This document shows, in pieces, positions 1 through 6,907 of a stretch of 10,809 nucleotides of DNA. How positions within the stretch are numbered: the first letter of the stretch is position 1; each line of letters opens with the position of its first letter. The position numbers were made by a program, and so were the translations under genes. The stretch spans positions 1 to 10,809 of the forward strand of contig JAAZHP010000110.1 of assembly GCA_012510625.1 (NCBI GenBank), in the 5' to 3' direction. Under the pieces are notes generated by a model. That model saw only the letters and a list, made by a program, of their open reading frames with translations. It ran no database searches and was not told the origin of the DNA. This stretch comes from Bacillota bacterium (GTDB lineage: Bacteria; Bacillota; Dethiobacteria; DTU022).

Positions 1-1
1 T

Positions 2-109
2 AAAGGGCTGATTACCGGTATCGTGGTCTTCCTCTTTCTACTGGCCGCGGGAGGGCTGATTCACGGCGCGGTGGCGCTGGCACGCATCCCGCAGAGAGCT
101 GACCTGTAA
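2..109 (+). CDS. C-terminal end of a membrane protein (partial)
   Basis: The window opens inside a reading frame that gives 35 residues before a TAA stop at 107-109. The first part (GLITGIVVFLFLLAAGG) is a hydrophobic stretch long enough for one membrane helix. A short polar tail with basic residues (ARIPQRADL) follows, which would suit a cytoplasmic end. Such tails are common in multi-pass permeases. A methylamine or betaine transporter would fit the neighbouring demethylation genes (compare mttP in Methanosarcina), but 35 residues are too few to assign a family. The gene runs off the left edge, so its start and size are unknown. A gap of 150 bases separates it from mtbB, so it may or may not share that transcript. 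Confidence 0.5.
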   Translation, partial: KGLITGIVVFLFLLAAGGLIHGAVALARIPQRADL

Positions 110-175
110 ATCCTGCCGGGAAAAGGGTGCGCGGCCTGCAGGAAGAGAGTAAGAATCCTGGATTCGTATAGGTAC

Positions 176-184
176 TGCCATAAT
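176..184 (+). promoter_or_regulatory. Possible extended -10 promoter for the mtbB operon
   Basis: TGCCATAAT fits the extended -10 consensus TGnTATAAT with one mismatch. No good -35 hexamer is seen 16-18 bases upstream, which extended -10 promoters can tolerate. A start about 7 bases downstream (near 191) would put the hairpin at 190-234 at the very 5' end of the mRNA. This is a motif match only. Confidence 0.35.
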
Positions 185-189
185 CCTAT

Positions 190-234
190 CTCCCGGAACG
201 CTTCCCCACCTTGAGGGTGGCGGAAGCCCGGGAG
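190..234 (+). promoter_or_regulatory. Long imperfect hairpin in the mtbB leader
   Basis: CTCCCGG (190-196) pairs with CCGGGAG (228-234), GCTTCC (200-205) with GGAAGC (222-227), and CCACC (206-210) with GGTGG (216-220). This gives about 18 base pairs, a 3-base bulge on the left, a 1-base bulge on the right and a 5-base loop. No T-run follows, so it is not an intrinsic terminator. It ends a few bases before the purine-rich ribosome site of mtbB (AGGGGGTG, 241-248). It could stabilise the 5' end of the mRNA or tune translation; the role is inferred. Confidence 0.5.
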
Positions 235-259
235 ACGGAAAGGGGGTGCTTTCAAGACA

Positions 260-1648
260 TTGAAAAAGTATTACGTGCGCATGGGCGACGGCTACCTGGA
301 GCAGATGACCCGCGAGGAGATCAAGGCGGAGCTGGAGGCGGGCATGGCAGACGCCTCGGAAAAGGCGAAGATTGCCCCGCTGAGCGAGAGCGAAATCCTG
401 CATCTGCTGGAGATCATGACCACGGAGGCCAGGTTTGTCAGCGTGGAAAGAGGGCGCGAGATCGTATTGACCACCGACGGTGTGGTGGTGACCGGCGATG
501 ACGAGCCTTCAGCGGGAATACCGGTATGCCGCTCCACCGGGGTGGAGATCTGGGAAAGGATTGTCTGCGCCGATACTGCGGAGCTGGGCAACTGGGACTA
601 CAGCTACAAAGCGGTGAAATCGGTAGTTGTTTCAGAGCAGCAGATCATGCAGCGGATCTTAATCAATACCGTGCTGCCCGTGTTCTACGGGGCCATGCCT
701 AACCTGGGGCTCTATACGCAGCCTGACGGCCCCGTGCCCAACCCGGCGGAGCTTCTCCCCCAGGGCAAGATCAGCGAAGCGCGGGCCTGCCAGGAAGAGG
801 CCATGGAGTATGCCACGAAGGACATGGTTTACGTGGCCGGCCTGCTCTACGAAGCGGGAGCCGATGGGTTAAACTTTGATACCACCGGCGCAGCCGGGGA
901 CGCCGACTTTTTGGCCACCCTCCGCGCGGTGGAGATCCTGAAAGATAAATACCCGGAGATGCCCATTATGGTGGGCATGGCCGGCGAGATCCTGCTGGGG
1001 ATGCACGGTGAACTCTATTACAAGGGCGTTCGCCTGGCCGGGCTGCCGCCGCACGAGCAGGCGGCGGTGGTGCAGAGCGCAGGCGCCACCATTTTCGGTC
1101 CGGCCATCAATACCAGGACTAACCGGTCCTTCCCCTGGAACCTGGCCCGCGCCCTTACTTATGTCAAAGCCTGCGTCGATGCCGTTGACATTCCCGTTCA
1201 CGCCAATGTGGGAATGGGCGTGGGCGGGGTGCCGATGAGCGAAATCCCCTCGCCTGATGCCGTTTCCCGGGTCTCAAAGGCGATGGCGGAGATTGGCCGT
1301 CTGGACGGCTTATAGGTGGGCGTCGGCGATCCCTTTGGCATGGCCATAACTCACGCCCTGGCTTCGGGCATGGGCGGAATCCGCACCGCCGGAGATCTGG
1401 TGGCGCGGGTGCAAATGTCCCGGGGGCTGAAAACAGAGGCGGCCAAAGAATATGTTGCCGGAAAGCTGGGGATTGGCGTACTCGACCTGGCCAACGAGGA
1501 GGTCATGACCGAAGTGAGGAGAGAGCTTGACCTGGGCCTGGTCTACTCGCTGCCCGGATATGCGCGGGGCCTGGAGGCGAAGCGCAATATCGCCGGGGTT
1601 TTGGAAATTCCGGTGAACTGTCTCCGGCGATTGGGCAAAGGAACATGA
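260..1648 (+). CDS. mtbB: Dimethylamine:corrinoid methyltransferase MtbB, with pyrrolysine read through UAG
   Basis: MtbB moves a methyl group from dimethylamine to a corrinoid protein, releasing monomethylamine. The frame opens at TTG 260, is interrupted by TAG at 1313-1315, and continues in the same frame to TGA at 1646-1648. This gives 462 residues including Pyl352, against about 467 in archaeal MtbB with Pyl at about 356. MtbB-like blocks are FYGAMPNLGLY (142-152), NFDTTGAAGD (205-214), MAGEILLGMHG (240-250) and GMGVGGVP (318-325). The context around the amber codon, DGL-Pyl-VGVGDPFGM, matches the archaeal protein as I recall it. TTG 260 is preferred because its N-terminus (KKYYVRMGDG) aligns with the family start; in-frame ATG 281 is the alternative. 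The site AGGGGGTG (241-248) is 11 bases upstream. Standard gene calling would split it into two false ORFs ending at 1315 and starting at 1316. Confidence 0.95.
1313..1315 (+). other. In-frame UAG predicted to encode pyrrolysine (mtbB residue 352)
   Basis: The TAG lies between two stretches of the same frame that together make one full-length MtbB. The downstream part begins VGVGDPFGM and continues with family sequence for 110 residues, with no new ribosome site. In the Methanosarcina enzymes this residue is pyrrolysine, whose imine ring is proposed to bind and activate the methylamine. The codon is followed by G (TAGG). Confidence 0.94.
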
Positions 1649-1748
1649 GCCGGGCAGGGCCGGCGCTGCAGTGAAGCGCCCCGGCGATACTGTGGCTCCT
1701 GCGGCGATGGCGCCTGGCAATACAATAAGGAAAGGAGTGTCGGAGGGA

Positions 1749-3212
1749 ATGAACGTGGTGAAGGGTTTGGGGCTGCAGTTCCTCTCAACCCACGACCTGG
1801 AGGCAATCCATGAGGCCACCCTGCGGGTGCTCGCAGAGAGCGGGCTGAAAGTATTCGGTGATGAAGCCCTGGATATTTACGCCGCCGCGGGCTGTGATGT
1901 GGACAAGGAGAACAATATTGTAAAAATTCCCCGCCGCGTGGTTGAAGATGCCATTGAGGCGGCCCCTTCCCGGATATTGATGGCGGGAAGGGATCCCAAG
2001 TACGATGTTTTCCTCGAGGGAACGAGGGTCACCTTTACCAATTTCGGGACCGGGATCATGATGATGGATCCCGAAACCGGGGAACTGCGGAAATCTACGA
2101 AACAGGACTTGGGCGATGTGGCCCGGATCTGCGATGCCCTGGACGAGGTGGACATGTTTACCATAGCTGTTACGGCCCAGGATGTGCCGGAAGAGACCAG
2201 GGAGCTGCATGAAGCCGAAGCGGTCTTTCACAACACTTCCAAGCATTTTGGGCATGACACCTCGGGAGCCTGGGGCACGCGCTACTTTATCGAGATGGCC
2301 GCCGCGGTGGCCGGGGGAAAGGAGAAACTGCGGGAGCGCCCCATAGTCTCCATGGGGACCTGCCCGAACAGCCCCCTGGAGCTGCATGATTTCAGCACTG
2401 AGATCATTATCGAATGCGCCAGGGCGGGCCTGCCCTGCGATATTCTCTCCATGGCTATGGCCGGGGGCACCTCTCCGGTAACCCTGGCCGGCACCCTGGT
2501 AGTGACAAACGCCGAGATATTGGGCGGCATCGTCCTGGCCCAATTGGTCCGGAAGGGAGCGCCGGTGATTTACGGCAGCTCGACGACCATAATGGATCTT
2601 CTTTACACCACTAGCCCGGTGGGGGCGCCGGAGCACGGTATGATCGGCGCCGCCGTGGGGCAGCTGGGACACTTTTACAAAATCCCCACCGACGTGGGAG
2701 GGACTTAGGGAGACAGCAAGCTGCCCGATGCCCAGGCGGGTCATGAGAAGACGATTACCGCCATTTTACCCGCCCTGGCCGGCAGCAATATCATCTACGG
2801 CATGGGCATGCTGGAGCTGGGGATCACTTTCAGCTACGAGCAGCTGCTCATCGATGCCGAGATTGTGAGGATGATTAAGCGGACGCTTCAAGGCATGGCT
2901 GTAAACGACGATACGTTGGCGGTAGAGGTAATCAAAGCGGTAGGCGCCGGTGGAAATTACCTCAGCCAGAAACATACGCGCCGTTTCATGAACCAGGAGC
3001 AGTCCAGGTCAAAGCTAATCGACCGGCGGATGAGGGACCGCTGGATGGCCCGGGGAGGCAAGGACATGGCCCAGCGGGCGCGCGAGGAGGCGCTGCAGCT
3101 GCTCCAGAACCATAAGCCCGCCCCGCTCGATCCGGCGGTGAGTAAACAGCTGCGCGACATCATTGAAAGAGCTGAAGCGGAGCTTGCGGAAGGTGGAGAA
3201 CAGAAAAGATGA
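1749..3212 (+). CDS. mttB: Trimethylamine:corrinoid methyltransferase MttB, with pyrrolysine read through UAG
   Basis: MttB transfers a methyl from trimethylamine to its corrinoid protein, leaving dimethylamine, the substrate of MtbB just upstream. The frame runs through TAG at 2706-2708 to TGA at 3210-3212: 487 residues with Pyl320. The amber context GGT-Pyl-GDSKLPDAQAGHEK and the following ALAGSNIIYG and GMLELGITFSYEQL closely resemble Methanosarcina MttB as recalled. Other family blocks are APSRILMAGRDPKYD (72-86) and LSMAMAGGTSPVTLAGTL (233-250). The start is uncertain. ATG 1749 lies 13 bases after AAAGGAG (about 1731-1736) but only one base after GGAGGG (1742-1747); GTG 1755 would be better spaced from the latter, and GTG 1737 is also in frame. 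A 100-base gap separates it from mtbB. It shares ATGA with the next gene, so the two are probably translationally coupled. Confidence 0.94.
2706..2708 (+). other. In-frame UAG predicted to encode pyrrolysine (mttB residue 320)
   Basis: The TAG interrupts an otherwise continuous MttB frame at the position of pyrrolysine in archaeal MttB. Family sequence resumes at the next codon (GDSKLPDAQAGHEK) and runs 167 more residues. No ATG with a ribosome site lies near it; the first downstream in-frame ATG is at 2802, inside conserved sequence. Like the mtbB codon it is followed by G. Confidence 0.94.
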
Positions 3213-4630
3213 AAGCGCTATTTGGCTTCTTAAACGGCGATGAAGCGGCACAAATCCACGAAGCCAGCCTTGCTGTACTGGAAAAGACAGGGATTAAAGT
3301 AGAAAGTGAAAAGGTGCGCCGGCTGCTGGCGCGGCACGGGGCCAGGGAAGAGGGCAGCAAGGTCAGGCTGCCCCGGGAGATGGCCACAGAGGCCATTAAG
3401 CAAGTCCGGCGGCAATTTGTCCTGACGGCGCGCGATCCCGCCTGGCATTTGACCGTTCCCTCAGGGAGCACCTTAAATGCCACCAGCGGCTACGCGCCAT
3501 TTGTCCATGACCTGGAGACAGACGAGAAGCGGAGCTCCACGGGGCAAGACCTGCGTGACTTTGCCGTGGTGGCTGACTACCTGGATGCGGTGGCCTTTTT
3601 CTGGCCCCTCGCTATGCCCACAGACGGGCCTCCTCCGTTGGAGGAGCTTTCCGCCCTCGATATATCGCTGCGGCATACCAGGAAACATATCCAGTGCTCC
3701 TGCTCTGCGGAGAAGACAGCCCGGTGGCAAGTTCGCCTTGCCGCGGCGGTAGCCGGAGGAGAGGAGAAGCTGCGTCAAAACCCCATTTTTTCGGCAGTGG
3801 CTTCGCCGGTATCGCCGCTGACCTTTGAAAAAGATACCGTGGAGGCCATGGTGGTCCTGGCGGAAGCGGGCATCCCGGTGGTACCCATGAATATGGCCCT
3901 GGGGGGAACCACGGCCCCGGCAACGATGGCCGGGATCCTGGTCATGGCCAACGCCGAAGAGCTGGCCACACTGGTTATTTTGAAATGCGCCAACCCTGAA
4001 GCGCCCATGGTTTATGCATCGGACTCCGGGCCGGCGGATATGCGCAGCGGCGAGGTCAATTACGCCGCCCCCGAGTACCCCCTTATCGGCGCAGCCATGG
4101 CCCAGATGGCGCGTTTCTATGGCATACCCAGCATGGTGGCGCACGGCTCTTCAGAAGAGCTGCCTGCCGATCTCACCGCTTTTGAAAGAAATGTATTGCG
4201 GGTGCTCATCAGCCAGGCCACCTGGACCGATCTCTCTTCCTGGCTGGGTTCACGGGACAGCGCTATCAGCGGCTCGCTGGTAAACCTGGTCATGGATGCG
4301 GAGGTATACGCGCATGCTGCCGCCTATCTGCGCCAGTTTTCAGTTGATGCCGGGACCCTGGCGCTTGACGTGATCGACGAGATCGGCCCGGCCGGTCATT
4401 TTCTGTCGCATAAGCATACCGTGCGCCATTTCCGGAAAGAGCTCTGGACCAGGAGACTGCGGGACAATTTTGTCTTGGACCCGGGCGAAGGCAGCTATAT
4501 CGAAAGGGCCAGGGAGAAGGCCAGGTCCATCCTCGCCACGCACAAAGTCCCACCCCTCGAAGAGGGGCTGCTAAAAGAGATGGACGATCTGATGCAGAGC
4601 GCGCGCCGGGATATACTGGGGCAAGGCTAA
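3209..4630 (+). CDS. MttB-family methyltransferase without pyrrolysine, substrate unknown
   Basis: This 473-residue protein belongs to the MttB superfamily. It shares the HEASLAVLEKTGIKV start (residues 17-31), RHTRKHIQCS (155-164), MNMALGGTTAPATMAG (227-242) and GHFLSHKHT near the C-terminus with its neighbours. There is no amber codon. At the Pyl position it reads HGSSEELP (312-319), so Gly313 or Ser314 replaces Pyl depending on a one-residue gap. Non-Pyl MttB proteins studied so far (MtgB, MtpB, MtcB, MtyB) demethylate quaternary amines such as glycine betaine, proline betaine, carnitine and gamma-butyrobetaine. A quaternary amine is therefore the likely substrate class, but which one cannot be read here. 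The start ATG overlaps the mttB stop (ATGA), with AGGTGGAG at 3191-3198. It ends in TAA. Confidence 0.9.
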   Translation: MKALFGFLNGDEAAQIHEASLAVLEKTGIKVESEKVRRLLARHGAREEGSKVRLPREMATEAIKQVRRQFVLTARDPAWHLTVPSGSTLNATSGYAPFVHDLETDEKRSSTGQDLRDFAVVADYLDAVAFFWPLAMPTDGPPPLEELSALDISLRHTRKHIQCSCSAEKTARWQVRLAAAVAGGEEKLRQNPIFSAVASPVSPLTFEKDTVEAMVVLAEAGIPVVPMNMALGGTTAPATMAGILVMANAEELATLVILKCANPEAPMVYASDSGPADMRSGEVNYAAPEYPLIGAAMAQMARFYGIPSMVAHGSSEELPADLTAFERNVLRVLISQATWTDLSSWLGSRDSAISGSLVNLVMDAEVYAHAAAYLRQFSVDAGTLALDVIDEIGPAGHFLSHKHTVRHFRKELWTRRLRDNFVLDPGEGSYIERAREKARSILATHKVPPLEEGLLKEMDDLMQSARRDILGQG

Positions 4631-4680
4631 GACAGCACTACAGCTAAGGATTGATTTATATCTATAAGGAGGGATTGGCT

Positions 4681-5313
4681 GTGTTTGAAAAGATCAAAGC
4701 GGCAATTCTTGACGGCGACGTGGAGGAAACGGCAGCACTGGTTAAAAAAGCGCTTGCTGACGGCCTGGAGCCGCTGGAGGTATTAAACAAGGGCTGCATT
4801 CCCGGCATCGAAAAGGCGGGAGCCCTTTTTGAAGCCGAGGAGTTCTTTTTGCCCGAGCTGATCACGGCCGGCGAGGCCACAAAGGCGGCCATGGAGCTGC
4901 TGCTTCCCGAGCTGAGGAAGAAAGAGGACGCCTGGCAGAGCGCCGGGAAATTTGTTATCGGCACCGTGGAAGGCGATATGCACGATATCGGCAAGAGCAT
5001 TGTCGCCTCCATGCTCTCCGCGGCCGGTTTTGAGGTCTTTGATCTTGGCATTGACGTCTCTGCGGAGAGATTTATCGAAGAGATTAAAACAAAGGAGCCT
5101 GACTTTTTGGGATTAAGCGCCCTGCTGACCAGCACCATGCCGAAACAGCAGGAGGTCATCGACGCCCTTAAAGAGGCGGGGCTGCGCGACAAGGTCAAGG
5201 TTTTTGTCGGCGGCGCCCCGGTAAGCAGCGAATGGGCGGAGAAGATCGGGGCGGATGGCTACGCGGAAGACGCCGTGGCCGCGGTAAAGCTGGCTAAAAA
5301 GAGCAAAGAGTAA
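4681..5313 (+). CDS. Corrinoid (cobalamin-binding) protein of the MttC/MtbC family
   Basis: This 210-residue protein carries the methyl group between enzymes on its bound cobamide. The N-terminal helical cap domain (about 1-90, with GLEPLEVLNKGCIPGIEKAG) precedes the B12-binding Rossmann domain. The base-off/His-on signature is complete: D99-x-H101-x-x-G104, 41 residues, S146-x-L148, 28 residues, G177-G178. His101 is the lower cobalt ligand. GTG 4681 is the start because AAGGAGGG (4666-4673) lies 7 bases before it; an upstream in-frame TTG at 4651 has no ribosome site. It is the only corrinoid protein in the window and sits amid four methyltransferases and an MtgA-like enzyme, so it may serve several of them. 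MttC and MtbC cannot be told apart from motifs alone. It ends in TAA. Confidence 0.93.
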   Translation: MFEKIKAAILDGDVEETAALVKKALADGLEPLEVLNKGCIPGIEKAGALFEAEEFFLPELITAGEATKAAMELLLPELRKKEDAWQSAGKFVIGTVEGDMHDIGKSIVASMLSAAGFEVFDLGIDVSAERFIEEIKTKEPDFLGLSALLTSTMPKQQEVIDALKEAGLRDKVKVFVGGAPVSSEWAEKIGADGYAEDAVAAVKLAKKSKE

Positions 5314-5321
5314 ATTTTGAG

Positions 5322-5414
5322 CCGGGCGGGTGATGCGGCTGCGGGTCCCTCTCCGTCCAACCGGGGACAGCGAGGGCGGGTGGTGAGGGACCCGCCCCTT
5401 TAATCGCCGCCCGG
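5322..5414 (+). promoter_or_regulatory. Nested, competing GC-rich stems between the corrinoid gene and the next mttB paralog
   Basis: A perfect 11-base inverted repeat, GCGGGTCCCTC (5341-5351) with GAGGGACCCGC (5385-5395), lies inside an outer 8-base pair, CCGGGCGG (5322-5329) with CCGCCCGG (5407-5414). A competing hairpin, GGGCGGGT (5374-5381) with ACCCGCCC (5390-5397) and an 8-base loop, uses the same right-hand bases. A second GGGCGGGT at 5324-5331 could also take that partner. Only a weak T-stretch (CTTTAAT) follows. It might act as an attenuator, processing site or mRNA stabiliser, or be a dispersed palindromic repeat. Function is inferred. Confidence 0.5.
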
Positions 5415-5443
5415 AGCCGGCCTGGAAGAAAGGAGGCAGCAAC

Positions 5444-6877
5444 ATGATTAAAATCAATGTATTGTCAGAAGATGACAAGGCCCTTATTCATGAAAAGACC
5501 CTGCAGCTGCTGCAGAAAACGGGCATCAAGATCAAGAGCAAGCGGATTCTCGACCTCATGGAGCAGCACGGCTGCCAGGTAGAGGCGTCGGAGGGGACGA
5601 TTAAATTTCCGCCGGAACTGGTTGTAAAATCCCTGGAGGCGGCGCCGGGGAAATTCATGCTCGGCGGCCTCGATCCGGCGAAGGACCTGCCGATGGGGGC
5701 AGGGAAATCATATCTTTCCACGGACGGGCAGGGCTGCTACGTTTGCGACCTGGAGACGGGGCAGCGCAGGGAATCGACGATGCAGGATTTTGCCGACACC
5801 GTGGCGCTCTGCGATAGCCTTGACTATATCAGCCTTTACTGGCCTATCATCAGCGCCCTGGATGCGCCGTCAGAGGTGCGCACCCTCAGGGAGCTGGCCA
5901 CCGCCTACCGCTATACGGGCAAGCATGTGCAGACCGATGTCTTTACCCCGCAACAGGTTCCCTTTTTCATTGAACTGCTCGAGGTGGTGCTGGGGGACCG
6001 GAAGAAGATCAAGGAAAGAAACATATTTTCCGTAGTCTGCTGCCCGGTATCACCGCTGGGATATGATCCCGAAATGATGGAAGCGGCGCTGGAGTTGACG
6101 GAATTTCATGTTCCCATCAATATTCTGCCCATGCCCATTGCCGGAGCGACCGCTCCGGTGAGCCTCCTGGGATCTGTTCTCCTCAACAACATCGAGGTGC
6201 TCGCCGCTCTGACCATCTTCCAGAGCTATCAGCCGGGCACGCCGCTCATCTACGGCTCTTCTTCGGGGATTCTTGACATGCGCACCGGGCTCTTTGCCGT
6301 GGGCTCCCCGGAGGAAGGGCTTCAGAACGCCGCCTGCGCGGAAATGGCCCGCTATTACGGCCTGCCCAGCTTCGCCAGCGGTCTGGCCAGCGACGCCAAG
6401 GAGCCGGGGATCCAGGCAGCGCTGGAAAAGGTGGCTTCGGGGATTGTGCCCTGGCTGAGCGGGACCGATATTTTGGGCGGCGCAGGCCTGGTGGAGACCT
6501 GCCAGTGCCTCTACTATGAGCAGTTGATTATCGACGAAGAGCTCTTCGGTTATATAAACCGGATCAAAGAGGGGATCCGCGGCGGCGAAGAATATATTTT
6601 CGACGATGTCATTGCCGAGATCGGCGCGGGGGGGCATTTTCTCTCCCATAAAAGCACGAAGCGGCTTCTGCGCGACGGCGAACATTATATCCCCAGGCTG
6701 GTCAACCGTGAATCTCACGAAGTGTGGGTAAACTCACCGAAAAAAGATATGCGTCTCTTTGCCCGGGAGAAAGCCAGGCAGATTCTCGGCAAGCCCAGGA
6801 AAGAGTATCTTGGGCCGGAGCTGCAGGCTGAAATGGAGAAGGTTATGCAGGGGGCAGAGAAATCGCTCTGTAAATGA
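5444..6877 (+). CDS. Second MttB-family methyltransferase without pyrrolysine, substrate unknown
   Basis: This 477-residue MttB-superfamily protein starts at ATG 5444 behind a near-ideal site, AAAGGAGG (5429-5436, 7-base spacing). Family features include HEKTLQLLQKTGIKIKSK (16-33), YRYTGKHVQTDVF (155-167), LPMPIAGATAPVSLLGS (228-244) and GAGGHFLSHKSTKRLL. Where MttB has GT-Pyl-SDAK, this protein reads GLASDAK (313-319), so Ala315 takes the pyrrolysine place while the flanks are kept. That suggests descent from a Pyl enzyme or a common ancestor, with a different catalytic mode. By analogy with MtgB-type enzymes it probably demethylates a quaternary amine, using the corrinoid protein encoded just upstream. 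It is not a near copy of the paralog at 3209-4630; the two differ widely, so two substrates are plausible. It ends in TGA, 30 bases before the next gene. Confidence 0.91.
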   Translation: MIKINVLSEDDKALIHEKTLQLLQKTGIKIKSKRILDLMEQHGCQVEASEGTIKFPPELVVKSLEAAPGKFMLGGLDPAKDLPMGAGKSYLSTDGQGCYVCDLETGQRRESTMQDFADTVALCDSLDYISLYWPIISALDAPSEVRTLRELATAYRYTGKHVQTDVFTPQQVPFFIELLEVVLGDRKKIKERNIFSVVCCPVSPLGYDPEMMEAALELTEFHVPINILPMPIAGATAPVSLLGSVLLNNIEVLAALTIFQSYQPGTPLIYGSSSGILDMRTGLFAVGSPEEGLQNAACAEMARYYGLPSFASGLASDAKEPGIQAALEKVASGIVPWLSGTDILGGAGLVETCQCLYYEQLIIDEELFGYINRIKEGIRGGEEYIFDDVIAEIGAGGHFLSHKSTKRLLRDGEHYIPRLVNRESHEVWVNSPKKDMRLFAREKARQILGKPRKEYLGPELQAEMEKVMQGAEKSLCK

Positions 6878-6907
6878 AGAGGCGCAAATTTGGGGAGGTG
6901 ATTCGCC

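Noticed and set aside
1316..1400. Possible PYLIS-like stem after the mtbB UAG (GGGCGT 1318-1323 with ACGCCC 1353-1358)
   Set aside because: Only six pairs with a 29-base loop, no comparable stem after the mttB UAG, and such elements are not strictly required for UAG reading. It is not distinguishable from chance in GC-rich coding DNA.
1316..1648. Separate 110-residue gene downstream of the mtbB TAG
   Set aside because: It is the C-terminal part of MtbB in the same frame, with no ribosome site of its own; read-through explains it better.
1659..1685. Terminator between mtbB and mttB
   Set aside because: The stem (GGCGCT 1662-1667 with AGCGCC 1675-1680, extended by three pairs past a bulge) has no T-run after it, and the next gene continues the pathway.
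1785..2744. Long open frame of 319 codons on the minus strand opposite mttB
   Set aside because: Its translation has no recognisable domain and it mirrors the GC-rich codon pattern of mttB; it is a shadow.
2802..3212. Separate 136-residue gene starting at ATG 2802
   Set aside because: Conserved MttB sequence continues upstream of this ATG back to the TAG at 2706, so it is the C-terminal part of mttB.
260..3212. mtbB and mttB as pseudogenes broken by nonsense mutations
   Set aside because: Both stops are TAG, both lie exactly at the known pyrrolysine position of their family, and the frames are otherwise intact.
4651..4680. Upstream TTG start for the corrinoid protein
   Set aside because: It has no ribosome site and adds residues not seen in the family; GTG 4681 has an ideal site 7 bases upstream.
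1646..5327. TGAGCCGGGC found both after mtbB (1646-1655) and after the corrinoid gene (5318-5327)
   Set aside because: A 10-base match in GC-rich DNA, overlapping a stop codon in one case, may be chance; the flanks do not extend the similarity reliably.
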